Part shown: in pieces, positions 7,939-16,170 of the stretch
Numbering within the stretch: position 1 is the first letter of the stretch
Layout of the letters: each line of letters begins with the position of its first letter
Source of the DNA: JAPPLG01 sp965199935
GTDB lineage: Bacteria; Bdellovibrionota; Bdellovibrionia; Bdellovibrionales; UBA1609
NCBI GenBank assembly: GCA_965199935.1
Contig: CBDATD010000001.1
Location: 868,001 to 932,000 of the forward strand
Direction: 5' to 3'
DNA length: 64,000 nt
Position numbers and translations under genes: made by a program
The notes under the pieces: generated by a model
The model's input: only the letters and a program-made list of their open reading frames with translations
The model's database searches: none
Told to the model about the DNA's origin: nothing

Positions 7939-10740
7939 TTAATGGGCGGCGGTCCAGTGATTTTTCCACTTCAGCTGACGGAACATTTCCAGAGGGTTTT
8001 CTTCAAACAAGTACCTCTTTAGGTTGCTGACGTTTTTGTAAGTGTTCATTTTGTTTCCTGAAAATATTTTATCAGCCACTCGCTGAAGCCCCTCTGCTCC
8101 TTGATGGTTTCGAGGGTAATTCTCCTTAAAATCTTTCAGCAGCTCCTCCAATTGAGCGGTATTTCCTCTAAATATATTCCATTGAAGATGTTCTGTGATC
8201 CTATCAGAAGATACAGCTGATACAAGTCTAAAAGCTTTTTCCATATTTCCTTCAAAGTGTTGATTAGCAAATCGTCTATAGCCATCCAAGAGTTGAAATT
8301 CAATTCTCAGCAGACCATTTGCATTAAATAAAATTTTACGAATATTTTGTAATTTTTCTGTAGATCCATTAAACAATTTCCATCCAAGTTTTTTTAATGC
8401 ATTCAGCCCTAATACTATAGAAACGTTTGAATAAGCCAGGCCCATATTGCCTTTGGCATATTGATTAGAAAAACGAATGTATCCAGAAACACCCATATAT
8501 TCCTTTCTCGGCCTGCCGTATTCATCTAAAATAATATCAATGAGATTCTCGTATTGAGATGTGGTTCCCTGATATTTTCTCCACCCTAACAGCTCAAAAG
8601 ACTCATCGTCCATTAAAGCAGACACCGCCTCATAGGCTGTTCTCATATTTCCTTCAAAGTATTCATTGGAGACGGATAGATAGCGGTCAAAGCCATGCAG
8701 GTTTATTTCATTTGGATTTTTCTGATCGGTAAAGGTGTTTTTCAGTTTTTCCAGTTTTACAGCGGAAACAGACAGTGATTTCCATTTCAGCTGTTTGAAT
8801 AAATTCGGACTCAACAAAGTTCTGGCCTGGTTATAAGATCTGGTCATCCTGCCTTGCTGGTGTTCAATTGAAAATTTTATTTGTCCGTTAAGTCCAATAT
8901 ATTCTGGATAAATCCTCCCATGATTGTCAAGCAGGCGGGATGAAAATTTTTTAAAATCTTCAATAGTTCCCGGAAAAGCCTTCCATCCAAGTTTTTTAAA
9001 ATCATTTTCAGAAAGCACAGCTCTTGCATTTTCATAAGTTTTTTTCATACTGAGGTTTTCTAATTTGCCACCGTCTAAATGTGACGCCGAAGTCTTCTTT
9101 TTCTTTGATTGATCTGCTGTAAATAACTGCTCTGTGAGAACGGCCAGCCCCGGCATCCCCTGATATCTTGTATTTAATATTCCATTGTCATCAAGGAGGA
9201 TGTTTTTTAAATTTTGAAGCTGTGTGGTGGATCCTACAAAAAGCATCCATTTTAGCGATCTAAAAAGCTGTGTATTGAGGGCTCCGGAAACATACATAAA
9301 TGCTGTAGTCATGGTTCCGTTAAAATATTCATCGGCAAAGCGGATGTATCCCTGCCGGCCTCTGTATTTTTCATGTATCTGGTTTTTACTGTCAAAAAGA
9401 GAGTTAATGGTGAGAAAAAACCGCTCCGTCGCGCCGTCAAAATAAGTCCATTCCAACTTGTTAAAATAATCCGCATTGAGGGTGTTTTTGGCATAAAACC
9501 AGGCTCTTCTCATACTGCCGTTAAAATGTTCATCGGCAAAGCGAATATAACCCTGCATTCCTTTTGATCGATTGAGAGATACACTCGGAGGCAGTATAGT
9601 TTTTAGAAATTCTGATATGTGTATTTGATTGAATTCATCCCATTTAGAATAAGCTAATTTTTTGAAACTTTGCCTCATGATTTCGGCAGTTCTTTCTGCG
9701 CCTGTGTAGGCTTTAATTTCGTTTAATATACGGGACAGATCTTCTGGATTGATGTTAAAGAAAGCAGAAGGATCCATTTGTATAAGATCAATAATTTCTT
9801 TTGATGTAAAATACTTCTCTGCCAATGCGAATTGTTTTTGAAGCAGATTCTTAGTGAGTTTATTAAAAATAATTAAGTTTGTTTTCAGAAGTGTGTTGGC
9901 GCGCTTCTGTCCTATTTTTGTTTCCAAAAAATTTAAACTCTCCGATAAATCGTCTGGATTCAAAATAGAAAAAAGCTGAAGATGCATTTGTATGATTTTT
10001 GCTATTGTTTGTTTTATCTTCTCTATATTCATTGGGTTCAAACGCGAGGATAAGATGTTCAAGAGGGATTGAAATGAGGCCGGCCTTAGAGAAGAGAAAT
10101 GCGTAAAGGATTCTGTGATTATTGCGATGACTTCATTTTTTTGAAAATAATTTTCTAAAATGTTTGAAATAGGTTCGTGACTGCTTACTTTTATATTGAA
10201 AAGTAAATAAATGCGTTCTTTTATAAGTCGGACAGCTCTATCCTCATCCCCTATGTATTTTTTTAAAAATCTTATAGTTTGGCTCATCTCCTGGATATTG
10301 CCTCTTGTAAAAGGAATTAAAGATGTTTTTAACTGCTCATTGACGGCTGATTTTCCAATGTGTCTGTCAAAAAACCAAACCCTCTTTTTAAATTTTTCTA
10401 AACTTGTGCTTCTTAGGGTGGATTTATTTTGAACTCTCTCCAAAGTTTTTACTGCTCCTATTCTTTTTGTCAGAAATGCTATGAGTCTTTGAGTGTCTTC
10501 ATACGACCAATATTTTACAACAGTTTTAGAACTGCTTATGCGATCTATATGTTCATCAAGGTTTTTGTAGCCGTTGACAAGAGATAAATGAGGGTTTTCT
10601 GTTAATGTTTTTTTAGTAAAATGCAAGATGGCTCTTTCACAAGGGGTGAGATATTTTGGAGGCTCCGCTGAGGCCGGCAGGAGGGGTGATAAAATACAAT
10701 GCCCTGTAAACAAATAAGCGAGTGTTTTTTTTAAATGCAT
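7939..10740 (-). CDS. exported protein with eight ~67-residue repeats (unknown family)
   Basis: I do not recognise this 933-residue protein. It begins with a signal peptide (basic start, hydrophobic core, cut near PASA-E at 25-26). Residues ~60-385 are helical with recurring L..IG...A..L...L patterns spaced 30-60 residues apart. From ~394 to the end there are eight repeats of about 65-67 residues (starts near 394, 461, 528, 616, 682, 749, 816, 881). Each carries G..GY.RFA, then F.G.M..A, a VS..L helix, L.W..F.GTT and often LLD..G. The third has a ~20-residue lysine-rich insertion. The repeated tryptophan and glycine positions suggest a solenoid or tandem small domains. A weak site (GGAATAA) precedes the ATG. 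The next upstream gene is also an exported helical-repeat protein, so the pair may be functionally linked. Confidence 0.7.
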   Translation of the reverse strand: MHLKKTLAYLFTGHCILSPLLPASAEPPKYLTPCERAILHFTKKTLTENPHLSLVNGYKNLDEHIDRISSSKTVVKYWSYEDTQRLIAFLTKRIGAVKTLERVQNKSTLRSTSLEKFKKRVWFFDRHIGKSAVNEQLKTSLIPFTRGNIQEMSQTIRFLKKYIGDEDRAVRLIKERIYLLFNIKVSSHEPISNILENYFQKNEVIAIITESFTHFSSLRPASFQSLLNILSSRLNPMNIEKIKQTIAKIIQMHLQLFSILNPDDLSESLNFLETKIGQKRANTLLKTNLIIFNKLTKNLLQKQFALAEKYFTSKEIIDLIQMDPSAFFNINPEDLSRILNEIKAYTGAERTAEIMRQSFKKLAYSKWDEFNQIHISEFLKTILPPSVSLNRSKGMQGYIRFADEHFNGSMRRAWFYAKNTLNADYFNKLEWTYFDGATERFFLTINSLFDSKNQIHEKYRGRQGYIRFADEYFNGTMTTAFMYVSGALNTQLFRSLKWMLFVGSTTQLQNLKNILLDDNGILNTRYQGMPGLAVLTEQLFTADQSKKKKTSASHLDGGKLENLSMKKTYENARAVLSENDFKKLGWKAFPGTIEDFKKFSSRLLDNHGRIYPEYIGLNGQIKFSIEHQQGRMTRSYNQARTLLSPNLFKQLKWKSLSVSAVKLEKLKNTFTDQKNPNEINLHGFDRYLSVSNEYFEGNMRTAYEAVSALMDDESFELLGWRKYQGTTSQYENLIDIILDEYGRPRKEYMGVSGYIRFSNQYAKGNMGLAYSNVSIVLGLNALKKLGWKLFNGSTEKLQNIRKILFNANGLLRIEFQLLDGYRRFANQHFEGNMEKAFRLVSAVSSDRITEHLQWNIFRGNTAQLEELLKDFKENYPRNHQGAEGLQRVADKIFSGNKMNTYKNVSNLKRYLFEENPLEMFRQLKWKNHWTAAH

Positions 10741-10871
10741 ATTTATTCCATTTTTTGCGAAGATATAAACTTCCCTTTAACAAACAATCTTCCCTAGCAT
10801 TCTTGGACTTTGACAGAAAGCTCTGTTTTTAAGAATTTTTTAAAACAGCGGCGTACAGCAAGAGGACCTTA

Positions 10872-12059
10872 TTACTGAAGAAAATAATAAATGATACCTC
10901 CATAAAGAGCAAGACCCGAGGCGAAGGCTGCGCTGGTTAGCGCGCCGGCTGTGATTTTCTCAGAGAGAGGTATTGCCATAAGCTCATCAGGAATTTGGTT
11001 TACAGCTGATTCTGAAAGCCCCTCTTTCCTGAGAATTTCCCTCTTTTCTTCTAAAGTGAAGCGGTTTGTATTTAAAAACCTAGGCCGGAAGGCTAACTCA
11101 AGGACATTTGCTTGAAGAATTGTTCTTATTTGAGAGTCATCCAGCCCCGCTTTGAGCAATGCAGCCCTTCCTGCCTCAAGCTCGGGTCTAGCGAAGTGGA
11201 AAGGAGACGGTTGATTGTGTACTGAACGAACAAGAAACTCAAAAGTACTGTCTTGAGAGAAGCCAAACACATCTTCTAACATATGTTTTTTCTTTTTCAT
11301 TTCTTTTATTTCGAAATTACTCAAGACATAGGGAAAATTGTTGGCAGTCTTCGCCCTCGGCTCTGATGGAGCGTTTTTTTGAAAGAAATCTCTTATTTGA
11401 GAGTCATTTAACCCCAGTTCCAGGAGTACACTCCTTACTGCTGTAAGTTTAAGGGAGTCGAGGCGGAGAGGAGATGGCTGACCGCGCATTTCACGAACGA
11501 GGAATTCAAAAGTTCTGTCTTTGGAAACGCCAATAACATCTTCTAATATTTCTTTTATTGCTTCTACTTCTTTTATTTTGAAATGACTCCAGATGGAAGG
11601 ACTTTTAATATTAATCTGCGACAGCTCAGTAATTTGATCGTTAGAAAGCCCTAGATCTTTTTTGAAGGCTGACAGCCCGTGAGCGGCCTGGATTGAACTG
11701 TCCGTTGACAGCTTGTGAGCATTAATGTTCATCAGAATTTTTGTGAAATTTCTGCTGCTTAGAATTTTAAAAATATCTCCTTCAGAAAAACCCATCGCTA
11801 GAGCTTCTTCCCTGAACAGAAACATTTCCTCCTTATGATGGAGGAAGCCATTTGCATTTGAGTTGGCATACTTTTCAATCATTATTGTGCTGCGTACTGA
11901 GTTGGGAATTTTTCCGCTGTCAGCAAGGTGTTCTAAGGCGGCGTCTGTAGAATAGGGGAATTTTTTGAAGAATGCTTCGGCGCAGGAGCCGGCTGCAGCC
12001 ATCCCCGGAATAAACAAAGCGAAAATCAGCGCAGCAAACCTTATTGTTCCCTCTTTCAT
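10872..12059 (-). CDS. exported helical-repeat protein with C-terminal membrane anchor
   Basis: Unrecognised 395-residue protein. It has a signal peptide (MKEGTIRFAALIFALF..., cleavage near AAAGS) and one hydrophobic segment at the very C-terminus (SAAFASGLALYGGIIYYFL). This suggests export followed by tail anchoring. The middle contains two ~95-residue related units, each reading LEDV.G.S.D.TFEFLVR, then QPSP, then LL..GL.DSQIR. A strong ribosome site (AGGAGG, five bases before ATG 12059) supports the start. It lies 131 bases upstream of the 933-residue repeat protein on the same strand. The helical units loosely resemble mTERF- or HEAT-like solenoids, but I would not assign a family. Confidence 0.65.
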   Translation of the reverse strand: MKEGTIRFAALIFALFIPGMAAAGSCAEAFFKKFPYSTDAALEHLADSGKIPNSVRSTIMIEKYANSNANGFLHHKEEMFLFREEALAMGFSEGDIFKILSSRNFTKILMNINAHKLSTDSSIQAAHGLSAFKKDLGLSNDQITELSQINIKSPSIWSHFKIKEVEAIKEILEDVIGVSKDRTFEFLVREMRGQPSPLRLDSLKLTAVRSVLLELGLNDSQIRDFFQKNAPSEPRAKTANNFPYVLSNFEIKEMKKKKHMLEDVFGFSQDSTFEFLVRSVHNQPSPFHFARPELEAGRAALLKAGLDDSQIRTILQANVLELAFRPRFLNTNRFTLEEKREILRKEGLSESAVNQIPDELMAIPLSEKITAGALTSAAFASGLALYGGIIYYFLQ

Positions 12060-12229
12060 GACAGCCTCCTTTTCTCAGAAATCAACTTTCGGCAGAGTAA
12101 TGTACTATTTTGGTTGTGTAAAGATTTTTTTAAGACGTAATTTTTCTTATGGAAGTAAAAATTTCAATAGTCAGGTAAAAAATACAAAGAAGGAGGCGAA
12201 GAAGATGAAGAGCCGGGCAGACAGGACTG

Positions 12230-13921
12230 TTAACGGTCCAGTTCTCCGGCAATAACGTTCATGCTTCCTAAAACAGAAATGACATCTGCGACATAGGCTC
12301 CTTGAATTTGTTCGGAAAAAGACTGATAAACAGCAAAGCAGGGGGGCCGCACTTTTAATCTGTAAGGCATGGGTCCGCCGCCGCTGACTAAATAAAAACC
12401 CAATTCTCCATTAGCGGCTTCTGTTCTGTCGTAGAGCTCCCCCTGCGGGGGCCTCAGACCTTTCATCATCAGCATAAAGTGATTCATTAAACCTTCAATG
12501 TTTCCATAAACGTCTTTTTTTTCGGGAAGAACAATATCCTTATCTCGGATAGTGTAGTCTCCTGATGGAAGATTTTGAGCCAGCTGTCGTATAATTTTAA
12601 TAGACTGTTTCATTTCTTCAACGCGAACAAGGTAGCGGTCATAGACGTCCCCTGTTGTTCCTAAAGGAACTTCAAAATCCATCTCATTGTAGAGATAATA
12701 AGGCTCCGCCTTTCTTAGATCTAGATTGACGCCGCAGGCGCGAAGGCAGGGACCCGTGTAGCCCCACTCAATAGCTGATTTAGAATCAATAGCCCCCACT
12801 CCTTGAGTCCGGTGGATCCAAATTTTATTACTGCTTAAAAGAGATTCCAGCTCGCTGATTCCTCTGCTCATTTCACTGCAAAACTCCAGAACCAGCTTCG
12901 TCCAATTTGGAGGAGGGTCTTGAGCCATGCCTCCGATGCGTGTGAGGGAAACTGTCAAGCGGGCGCCGCACAGTTTTTCAAACAAGGTATAGACTTTTTC
13001 TCGATATGTAAAAAGGTGAAAAAAACCCGTCAAAGCGCCCAGGTCCACCGCATTGGCTCCGATGCAAATAATGTGGTCGATGATGCGGGAAAGCTCGCAA
13101 AGAATCATTCTCAATGCCTGTGCTTTCAAAGGGATGTCCACCTCTAAAAGCCTTTCTACAGCTTTGCAGTAGCCCGCGTTATTCATAGGGGCGGAACAAT
13201 AATTGAGCCGGTCCGTATAGGGGATGACTTGATTATAAGGGTGGGTTTCAGCCATTTTTTCAAAACAGCGGTGTAAATATCCCAGCTCTACTGTGGAGCG
13301 GTGGATGCGCTCCCCGTCCAGCTGTACCATGATTCTAAGGGTGCCGTGAGTGGCCGGATGGGAAGGACCGATATTTAAAGGCACTAAGTCTTTTCCTTCA
13401 TCGCTGACAGCTTCCTTAGGAGTTCTGGGTTTGTCAAAGTGAACAGGCAAAGCTTCAGTACAGTGCTGTACACGGTCCGCCGGATAGTCTTTTCTTAGAG
13501 GGCTTCCTTTAAACTGGTGGTGTGTCAAAAGCCGTCTTAGGTTGGGATGATTTGAAAATGAAATACCGAACATATCATAAGCTTCCCTTTCAAACCAGTC
13601 TGCTGTTTTCCATATAAATTGAGCTGTGGGGACAGACTCTCCTTCACCGGCTTTTGTTTTCACTCTCAGCCGTTTGTTCATCGAAAGAGAAAATAATTCA
13701 TAGCAGACTTCAAAGCGTTTTTCTCTTTCCGGAAAATCTACTCCTGAAATGCACATCAAGAAATTGCATTGGTATTTTGTTTTTAAAAGTTGTAACAGCT
13801 TATTTAAATTTTTTGCTTCACATACAATCACTTCATCTCCGAAGGATTCTTGAAACTCAAAAGATTCTGCGGGAAACTGCTCTAAAATGTTTTTTTTTAC
13901 AGCATTAAAAAAAGGACTCAT
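12230..13921 (-). CDS. nuoCD: NADH-quinone oxidoreductase subunit C/D fusion
   Basis: Peripheral-arm subunits of complex I in one chain: NuoC (about 1-170, with WFEREAYDMFGI and RRLLTHHQFKGSPLRKDYP) joined to NuoD (NIGPSHPATHGTLR..., LGYLHRCFEKMAE, and the C-terminal GELDR). NuoD binds quinone at the interface with NuoB. The start is placed at ATG 13921, which overlaps the nuoB TGA as ATGA; an ATG at 13954 would lie deeper within nuoB. Fused NuoCD is known from several proteobacterial groups. No other nuo genes follow: the next gene on this strand is the exported repeat protein. The remaining subunits must be elsewhere. Confidence 0.96.
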   Translation of the reverse strand: MSPFFNAVKKNILEQFPAESFEFQESFGDEVIVCEAKNLNKLLQLLKTKYQCNFLMCISGVDFPEREKRFEVCYELFSLSMNKRLRVKTKAGEGESVPTAQFIWKTADWFEREAYDMFGISFSNHPNLRRLLTHHQFKGSPLRKDYPADRVQHCTEALPVHFDKPRTPKEAVSDEGKDLVPLNIGPSHPATHGTLRIMVQLDGERIHRSTVELGYLHRCFEKMAETHPYNQVIPYTDRLNYCSAPMNNAGYCKAVERLLEVDIPLKAQALRMILCELSRIIDHIICIGANAVDLGALTGFFHLFTYREKVYTLFEKLCGARLTVSLTRIGGMAQDPPPNWTKLVLEFCSEMSRGISELESLLSSNKIWIHRTQGVGAIDSKSAIEWGYTGPCLRACGVNLDLRKAEPYYLYNEMDFEVPLGTTGDVYDRYLVRVEEMKQSIKIIRQLAQNLPSGDYTIRDKDIVLPEKKDVYGNIEGLMNHFMLMMKGLRPPQGELYDRTEAANGELGFYLVSGGGPMPYRLKVRPPCFAVYQSFSEQIQGAYVADVISVLGSMNVIAGELDR

Positions 13922-14457
13922 TTCCAGACCCCTGGCTGCCAATTCTCTTTCCAAGGTCTTTTTTTGTGGTCCTTTATCATTTTTTGAACCACCATCACTC
14001 CGTCTAAAACAGCCTCAGGTGTTGGAGGACAGCCAGGCACATAAACATCTACAGGAATAATTTTATCCACCCCTTGTAAGACATGGTAAGCCCGATAGAA
14101 GCCTCCAGAACTTGCACAAGCCCCCATGGCAATCACAAATTTTGGCTCCAGCATTTGTTTATAAATTCTTAAAATAATAGGGGCCATCTTCTCTGTAATA
14201 GTTCCCGCAACGATTAAAAGATCTGCTTGTCTGGGAGAAAATCGAACCACTTCAGCGCCAAAGCGGGCCAGATCATAACGAGGCCCCATCACAGACATCA
14301 TCTCAATACCACAGCAAGCTGTGCCGTAAGGCATAGGCCAGAGCGAGTTTCTCTTCCCCCAGGAGGCAATCTTAGAAATACGCGTAGTTAAAGCATAGGA
14401 TCTGCTTTCTTCAACAAGGCGGGACTGAACCTTCGATTGATATTGAGGGCTGTTCAA
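13918..14457 (-). CDS. nuoB: NADH-quinone oxidoreductase subunit B
   Basis: Carries the terminal [4Fe-4S] cluster N2 of complex I. The four ligands are visible: the tandem CC in TACCGIEMM, C in GACASSGG and C in VPGCPPTPEA. The 179-residue length is normal. It is first in a two-gene unit with nuoCD, joined by a 4-base overlap. The usual preceding gene nuoA is absent: upstream is a 246-base divergent intergenic region with one small hairpin (CAGCCT / AGGCTG near 14588-14604) and no gene I can support. Confidence 0.97.
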   Translation of the reverse strand: MNSPQYQSKVQSRLVEESRSYALTTRISKIASWGKRNSLWPMPYGTACCGIEMMSVMGPRYDLARFGAEVVRFSPRQADLLIVAGTITEKMAPIILRIYKQMLEPKFVIAMGACASSGGFYRAYHVLQGVDKIIPVDVYVPGCPPTPEAVLDGVMVVQKMIKDHKKRPWKENWQPGVWK

Positions 14458-14703
14458 GTTTGAAACTCCTAGAATTAACAGGGATATTCTACTAAAGGCA
14501 GGGTGAATTTGTCAAAAAATCCACATTTAGAGGAGTTTAAGGTCAATAAGCGATGAGATTTTGAAAATAAGTAATGACTTAAAAACGCAGCCTGATGTAG
14601 GCTGGGGGCGTGCAAGGGGGCTTTGTCCGCGTCGTGTTGCTTTGTCATTGTGTGCGGCGGGGCTGTTGTCGTATTGCTGTAATGAATGGGAGGAAATGTT
14701 AAG

Positions 14704-15333
14704 ATGAGAATTATTGTTTTACTTGTCGTTCTAGCTTTTTTGGGCTGTCAAGAAAGCATTGATCGTCCTCCGCAGGCGGATCCTCCTGACCCCCTGTCCA
14801 CAGACATCACAGCGGCGGACTACACCATTTCTATTGATGAAGACGCAGGAGAGACTGTTTTCATTTATTACTCTTTGAGAAATGCGTCCCCTATTAAGGA
14901 GGAGAGGTTTTTTTCTGTTGGAGAGGGCGTATGTGTTCGTTTGACAGCGGAGCAGTTTAATAATATTTCGATTTTTGCTTCAAGGGGTTCATTTTCTATT
15001 CCATTTTTTGGAGAAGACGAGAAATCACTTCCGGCCAAGACTTTGATATTAGAGGATGATGATTATATGCCTCTTTGTAATGCACAGTTCAAATGCACTC
15101 CAAATAGCTATGTTGTTTCTTCCAGAGAGTCTGGTGTGATGGACGCAGAACAACTGGTTATGCGTCCTGTTGAAGATGTGAAAGTGTTTGAGGATCAATG
15201 CGACTATTACTACAGCATTGACAAATGGATGGAGTTTAAAGTTCAACGGTACGCCTTGGGGTCGGAGGCTAGGAAAGGGAATGCAGACGATTCCTTAAAA
15301 GCTCAAATTGCAGAGTGGCCGGTTTCCCGGTAA
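14704..15333 (+). CDS. predicted lipoprotein, unknown function
   Basis: The 209-residue product has a lipoprotein signal peptide with lipobox LAFLGC (Cys15), followed by a proline-rich linker. The start ATG at 14704 is preferred because GGGAGG lies about ten bases upstream; an ATG at 14686 has no such site. The mature part is acidic, with beta-rich segments and several cysteines (CQES, VCVRLT, CNAQFKC, QCDYYY), so disulfides are plausible. I recognise no family. Confidence 0.65.
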   Translation: MRIIVLLVVLAFLGCQESIDRPPQADPPDPLSTDITAADYTISIDEDAGETVFIYYSLRNASPIKEERFFSVGEGVCVRLTAEQFNNISIFASRGSFSIPFFGEDEKSLPAKTLILEDDDYMPLCNAQFKCTPNSYVVSSRESGVMDAEQLVMRPVEDVKVFEDQCDYYYSIDKWMEFKVQRYALGSEARKGNADDSLKAQIAEWPVSR

Positions 15334-15435
15334 CGGGGCGGTTTTGAGTTTGGTTGAGAGTTTCTTGTTTTCAAAAAGAATGTTTCATTCAATGAATTTT
15401 TTTTCTCAGAGTTTCATAAGTCAGACTTTTCTGAA

Positions 15436-16170
15436 ATGAAAGACCCCCGTTTTATGTCCAGACAAAATATATTGAGAAGGGTGCTTGCTGAAGCTCAACA
15501 ATTCAGCGGCAATTGTGTTTGTGTTTTTGACTTGGATTCCACGCTGATTTGTGTGCGGGGCAGAACTCAAGCTATTTTGAGATCTGCGCCGGATGACCCT
15601 CCACTCAAGCAGATTTGCGCTGGACAGGTGGATTTATTCAAAACTATTGAAGTCCATCCAACAGATTATGGTTTAAAGCAAATATTAATTCGAAAGGGGA
15701 TTCGGTTGAGCTCTTCATGTTTTTATAACCTCTCCGGGTACTGGACTCATTGTTTTTTCAGCGGTGATTTTTTAAAACATGATGAACTTTATAAAGGAGT
15801 TTGCTCCTATCTTTCTCAGTTGAAGAAAACAAATGTGGATATCATGTATCTCACTGGCCGAAGTCAAAAATCTATGGGAAAGGGTACTTATAAACAACTT
15901 AAAGGGTGGAGCCTGCCTCTAAAGAGAAAGGAGTTTTTGATGATGAAACAAAACAATTTCACAGAAGATGCGGTTTACAAAGTAAATTGTTTAGAGAAGT
16001 TATCTCAGCGGTACAAAAGGATTTGGTTTTTTGAAAATGAACCTGCAACAATGAACCTAATCAGCCAAAAACTCCCTGAAGTGCAGCTGGTGTTTGTGAA
16101 CAGTGTTCACAGCGGCCGGCAGACTCTTCGCAAAAAAATTCCATCAATAGGCATGGATTATTCAATATGA
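15436..16170 (+). CDS. HAD-superfamily hydrolase
   Basis: A 244-residue HAD-like phosphatase. Motif I is FDLDSTLI (Asp32, Asp34); motif II is the Thr of MYLTGRS near 140; a lysine region follows, and an acidic motif WFFENEP near 200 replaces the usual DD. Substrate is unknown. No clear ribosome site precedes ATG 15436; ATG 15454 is an alternative. Its last codon overlaps the start of the RNase R-like gene as ATGA, so the two are probably translationally coupled. Confidence 0.75.
   Translation: MKDPRFMSRQNILRRVLAEAQQFSGNCVCVFDLDSTLICVRGRTQAILRSAPDDPPLKQICAGQVDLFKTIEVHPTDYGLKQILIRKGIRLSSSCFYNLSGYWTHCFFSGDFLKHDELYKGVCSYLSQLKKTNVDIMYLTGRSQKSMGKGTYKQLKGWSLPLKRKEFLMMKQNNFTEDAVYKVNCLEKLSQRYKRIWFFENEPATMNLISQKLPEVQLVFVNSVHSGRQTLRKKIPSIGMDYSI

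Noticed and set aside
13922..13954. Upstream ATG 13954 as the nuoCD start
   Set aside because: It would overlap nuoB by 37 bases; the ATGA junction at 13921 gives the normal NuoC start.
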